Shown here piece after piece: positions 60,099 through 64,000 of a stretch of DNA of 64,000 nt (within the stretch, counting starts at the first letter, position 1; each line of letters begins with the position of its first letter). The position numbers were made by a program, and so were the translations under genes. Source of the stretch: Seriola aureovittata (Eukaryota > Chordata > Actinopteri > Carangiformes > Carangidae); assembly GCF_021018895.1 (NCBI RefSeq), contig NC_079381.1, positions 8,346,001 to 8,410,000 of the forward strand, read 5' to 3'. The notes beneath the pieces were generated by a model that searched no databases, was not told where the DNA came from, and was given only the letters and a program-made list of their open reading frames with translations.

Positions 60099-60548
60099 GC
60101 CTCCCAGCTATCCAAGGATGATCCCTAGATCTAACTAAGAATGTTGGACCCCCCCCATCGAACCATGAGACAGGGGACCCCACAGCAACACACATGCTCA
60201 CAAACAAAATTAGATGTGCCCCACTCGTCAGAGTACTGGAATATTGAAAAATCACTATGGTGAGAAAATTCATTTTTCCTGAAATATCTAAAAAGTGACC
60301 AGATGTGTGGGAAAATATGAACTAATTTCCAAATTTTTCCTGTATGTTTGTACACACCATCCCCTGCTTCTCAATTCCTCAATTCTTTAGTCAGATGGGT
60401 TCAAAGCTTGTGAAAATTACAGGATGTGACTTTGTGACTTGCTGCCTTGTGGTAGGAAAGTTCACGTGAGGTTTTTCTTTTGTTAAACAAGTGCCACAGT
60501 TGAATTAAAATTTTTCACATTCATGTTTCGTAGTAGCATTTGAATTCA

Positions 60549-60594
60549 CGTGTGTGTGTGTGTGTGTGTTTGTGTGTGTTTGTGTGTGTGTGTG
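60549..60594. repeat. (GT)n microsatellite, interrupted
   Basis: A GT run of about 46 bases with two TT interruptions. Confidence 0.93.
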
Positions 60595-60719
60595 AGCATG
60601 ACAGTGCAGGAGCATTTGATTTTGACTTGTAATGGCACTGAATTAATGGACATCATAAAACTAAAGCACCTTAAAAAGGTGTTAAGGCTAGATGTGACTG
60701 TAGTGTATGTTAATTTTTC

Positions 60720-61918
60720 ATGACGCATACGACTGGGTTGATCCTTGATAGCAGCAAAACCCATGGGAAATAAAAGTCAACAGAAATGAGAAATTAGAAT
60801 ATAAGAAAATAGAATAAAACAATCTCTGGTAAGTCTGTACAAGCTTTGCACACCTGGATTTGGGCAGTGTAGTGGGATCCATCGGTTTGGATGGGAAGCG
60901 TCTCTGAACTGCCATAGTCAGGTTTCTCCACACGTGAGGTTTAAGGCTGGGCCACTCAGAGACTGTCAGAGATTTGCCCTGAAGCCTCTCTAGTGTTGTC
61001 TTGGCTGTATGCTTCCGGTCACTGTCCTGCTGAAGGATGAACTGTCACCCCATGTCTCAGATCGTGTGCACTCTGGAGCAGGTTTTCTTTTTTTTTTCAA
61101 CACCCTCTTTGAATTTGGAACGTGTTCTAGTTCCCAAGTAGGTGTACAAAGCAGATGACTGTCACAACAGAGACCATGGTTCACGTCCAGAGTCCTGTCT
61201 GTGATTAGATTTAGGCAAGAAAGATTAGGTAAAGAGCGTGACTATATTAAGATGCTCACAACACTTGGTTAATGTGAGGGAAAACTGGTGTGGTTTGAAA
61301 CATAAAAAGTTCACTGTGACTTCAAAACCATAATCCGGCCTTGCCCTGCATATCCTGCATATAACAGGTTACTCAGTTTGGGTGGATGGCCAACTCTAGG
61401 AAGAGCTCTGGAGGTTCCAAACTTCTTCCATTTCATAATGATTGAGGCCACTGTGCTCCTAGCTCCCCAAAGCATTTGAAATGGTTTTATATCCTCGTCA
61501 TGATCTATGCCTTGTCACAATTTTATTGTGAAAGTCTTCAGAGAGTTCCTTGGACTTCATGCAATAATTATTGTCCTGACATGCATTGTGAATTGTGGGA
61601 CCTTCTCAACACAGGTCTGTGCCTTTCTAAACAGTGTCCAATCAATTCAATTTACCACAGCTGAATTCTAATCAAGTACTACACACAACTCAAGCATAAT
61701 TAAAACAAAGAAGGGGAACCTGGGCAGAATTTGGAGTGCCGCAACAAATGGTCTAAACATCGTGAATGACAGAATTCAGTTTTTGTTCTTTGACAGATTT
61801 GCAAAAAATATGATTTATGTTTCCACTTTGTCACTACAGGGTATTAGGTGTATTAATTTAAATGACACAATGAAGTGTGCAGAAAGTGAAAAGTTCTAAA
61901 TACTTTCTTAGGCCTCTG
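60720..61918 (-). mobile_element. Tc1-like transposon, rearranged copy 3 (reverse)
   Basis: The element's 5' end lies on the right: read on the minus strand from 61918, CAGAGGCCTAAGAAAGTATT is the inverted-repeat start, next to a TA at 61919-61920. Its first 450 bp match copy 49402-50391. Its 3' coding end (60835-61080) matches copy 56261-56948. The left end is diverged: an apparently foreign A/T-rich stretch interrupts it near 60760-60830 and no clean right inverted repeat is visible. Between 61090 and 61330 about 240 bp without transposase similarity replace the central coding region, either a deletion filled with other DNA or a separate insertion. Confidence 0.75.
60835..61560 (-). pseudogene. 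Tc1-like transposase pseudogene (copy 3)
   Basis: Minus-strand remnant of a DD34E transposase. The start ATG is intact (61558-61560) and the frame reads MKSKELSEDFHNKIVTRHRS before a stop at 61498-61500, covering part of the first DNA-binding helices. Later, out of frame, come RAL-P and WKKF-type words. The catalytic end reads FILQQDSDRKHTAKTTLE, keeping the second catalytic Asp, then EWPSLKPHVWRNLTMAVQRR, where the short NPIE block with the final catalytic Glu is deleted. The first catalytic region is absent. It cannot be active. Confidence 0.75.
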
Positions 61919-64000
61919 TAAAAAATGGGAGGGCAGAAAGAGGGAAGGTGGAAGGATGAAATGAAATGATCACAGCTCTAATGAGAATCTCGATTCATTC
62001 ATTCTTGATGTATTTTTATGTTTTTGTCAACATGATTTCCTTTTAATACCGGTTAAGCATGTTGTGAAAAGACTGGCAGTAACATGTGTGTGCGCGTGTG
62101 CAGTACAATGTGTTAATTTATGACCCTTATTATTAAGTCCCAAATGGCACATTGTTACCCATAAGTTTTTCCTTTCCCACTTCTATGAGTTATGATGAAA
62201 ATAAAGAGGAAAAGGCCTAAGGACCAATTGTCAATCTTCTGCTGGAGGTGTGAATAGTTTCCAGTGGAAACAGAGAGGGCATAAAGTGGATTTATGCTGG
62301 GAATGATGCTGAAGGAAAGACAGAGTGAGCGAGATCTCTATTAAAGTACTTTACCCGCTGAACCAGTTTTTTATTTTTATTTTTTTTCAGCCTGGCTCAC
62401 TTATGTAGTGGATAGTATTTTCATGAATGGATGCATAACATTGGAATTGCTTTCCACTGCTGGAGACAGCTCTTGATGAGTTAAGAAATTAAGTTTGATG
62501 CTGAACTCGCAACTTTCTTCTAGACTGATAAATAAACAGCTCTTAATGTTAATGCTGGCCTTGTAGCAATAGCAAAACTTACAATTAGCGCCTTCGAGCT
62601 CCTTTTAGTATGTATTTGCCTATTAATGAGGTGAAGGTTTCTGCACTGCCATTAATAACTGCTAGTCATGTTTTTGTTTGAAGGATTCAGTCCCTGCGAG
62701 CCACACATCAACTACCAACCCACTCCACATCCACCGTTTAGAGCCTCCATCTTCAACTGGCCCCGCAGCTTTTAACACTTAATCACAGCATCTCAAAAAC
62801 ATGTACTTAATGACCTTACTCCTACAACACTTTCCACATATTTTAAAGCATGAATGGACCTACTTAAATACAACTCACAATTATTTTTTCCCCTGCTCTT
62901 TACATATTAATTCTAATAGCTTCATCACCTATGCCCATTTAACATAAAAGCTTCAACTTCTGAGTTCTACAAAAGTGAAATCAATTTTCTTTGCTGCAAA
63001 TTATTGCTTGGCCCCAGCTAGTAATTCAGGATAACCTTTGCCCTGACTTAAGATTCACATGTATTCAAACATTTTGCATTCCCTCCTTCAAGGACACACA
63101 CATAAGCAGAAACACCAGTGTACACATCTGTTTACTGGATCTATAATACCAACATGTGTCTGCGCGCTGAAATATTTCACCTCTGATACGTACATTCATA
63201 ATGTCAGATTTCATCGGTTATATGTGTGGGCCGCAAACAAAGTGATAAACCATTGCCGCGGTGGAAGTACACACTTCCCCTCTGTGTTCACTTTGCTTTG
63301 AAACATACCCACACAAACGTATACACACATATCACACACACAGGCGCACATAAGGCAACAGGCGCTGCACATCACCAGCTAGGGAGTCGTTATGTAATGT
63401 GCCATATATCAAAGTCTCCCCTTGAGCGACTTCAGGGATAATTGATACAACAAAGGATCACACTGCCTGAGCTGTGGGAATCACTCCGAGTGACTGCTAA
63501 ATCACAAGAAGCCAACATGACACATTAAGACTCACTTTGGTTCACTGTGTGCCATTTTAAATCATTTGGAAGATAGACTGATTTACCAAGTTTGCCAGGG
63601 AAAGCGTTACCTGTGAAACCTGTGTGTTTGAAACAAGACATAGCCTACACTGGCATGCATGTGTGTGAGAGTGATGCAAGACTACAGTAACAATCTATAT
63701 TGGCAGTGTTTAGACAACAGCCGATTTTAAGAAGACCCTATGCAATACTTCCTGTCTGAAGGGAAAGTGTTGATGTGTGGAACAGAAAATTTCTAGTCTG
63801 TTCAATAAGTTATTAATAACAATCTCATAGCTTCAACTTGCATAGCAATTACAAGTGTGGAAAGTGTCAGCATATCAAGAATTCCGGGTGTCATGACAAC
63901 CATATAAACAGGAAGAATAACATTAATCAACATTTGAGTGCTCGCACATTGGACGAGAAGTCATCAACATGATACAGTGTCCATTGGTAAAAACACTATA
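61919..64000. other. Gene-free stretch with candidate regulatory segment
   Basis: AT-rich DNA to the window end. The segment 62500-62690 is free of repeats, with AACTTACAATTAGCGCC, GCCTATTAATGAGG and GCCATTAATAACTGC homeodomain-type words. Frames at 63059-63441 have no recognisable domain and contain CA-rich text. No gene or transposon is recognised. Confidence 0.5.
62500..62690. promoter_or_regulatory. Candidate conserved noncoding element
   Basis: A compact cluster of TAAT/ATTA cores, including ACAATTAGCGCC, CTATTAATGAGG and CATTAATAACTG, in a repeat-free stretch. Similar clusters mark developmental enhancers in fish, but they also arise by chance in AT-rich DNA. Only alignment with other species could settle this. 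Confidence 0.2.

Larger units (their letters stand above)
59617..60719. other. Gene-free stretch
   Basis: The plus strand is pyrimidine-rich at 59720-59960. Two dinucleotide stretches are listed separately. No exon or element is recognised. Confidence 0.55.

Overview
The window is vertebrate nuclear DNA, most likely from a ray-finned (teleost, perhaps percomorph) fish. The evidence is its repeat content: a tRNA-headed SINE with the AATAAAGGCA-type tail common in fish, several Tc1/mariner lineages of fish type, an L2-like LINE, a hAT-like non-autonomous element, a remnant carrying a Myb/SANT-like start, and very many long (CA)n/(GT)n microsatellites. Assignment to these families is from memory of the families; no database search was run.

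I found no protein-coding exon of a host gene, no rRNA and no functional tRNA gene. Open frames longer than about 60 codons are explained by microsatellites, purine- or pyrimidine-rich tracts, decayed transposons or chance. The window therefore reads as intergenic DNA or the inside of a very long intron.

Layout. 0-9 kb: an old interspersed repeat (685-1275) split by a SINE with a perfect 10-bp target duplication, an AT-rich repeat (4921-5253), a CCTAACC/GTCCCCA-type repeat (6480-7110) and a microsatellite cluster (7.4-8.4 kb). 9-21 kb: mostly unique AT-rich DNA with a possible conserved noncoding segment near 13.8 kb, an L2 LINE tail (17233-17383) and scattered simple repeats. 21-31 kb: an old repeat (21180-21484), a hAT-like element with 8-bp target duplications (23168-23641), a Tc1-like element with long inverted repeats (25276-26967) that was itself invaded by a second copy of the repeat seen at 685, and a few fragments. 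31-41 kb: largely featureless. 41-46 kb: a decayed L2-type reverse transcriptase end (41050-41731) and an element remnant with a Myb/SANT-like start (44801-45188). 46-64 kb: a 53-unit GT tract, three internally rearranged copies of one Tc1 lineage (49402-50391, 56261-56948, 60720-61918 in reverse), a fragment of a second Tc1 lineage (58525-58822) and more microsatellites.

No genes work together here. What can be reconstructed is an order of insertions: Tc1-like element before the 144-bp-unit repeat, and that repeat before the SINE. No novel multi-gene system is visible. The best leads are the nested insertions, the Myb-like remnant, the inverted pair of Tc1 copies and several AT-rich segments that look like candidate enhancers but need cross-species alignment.
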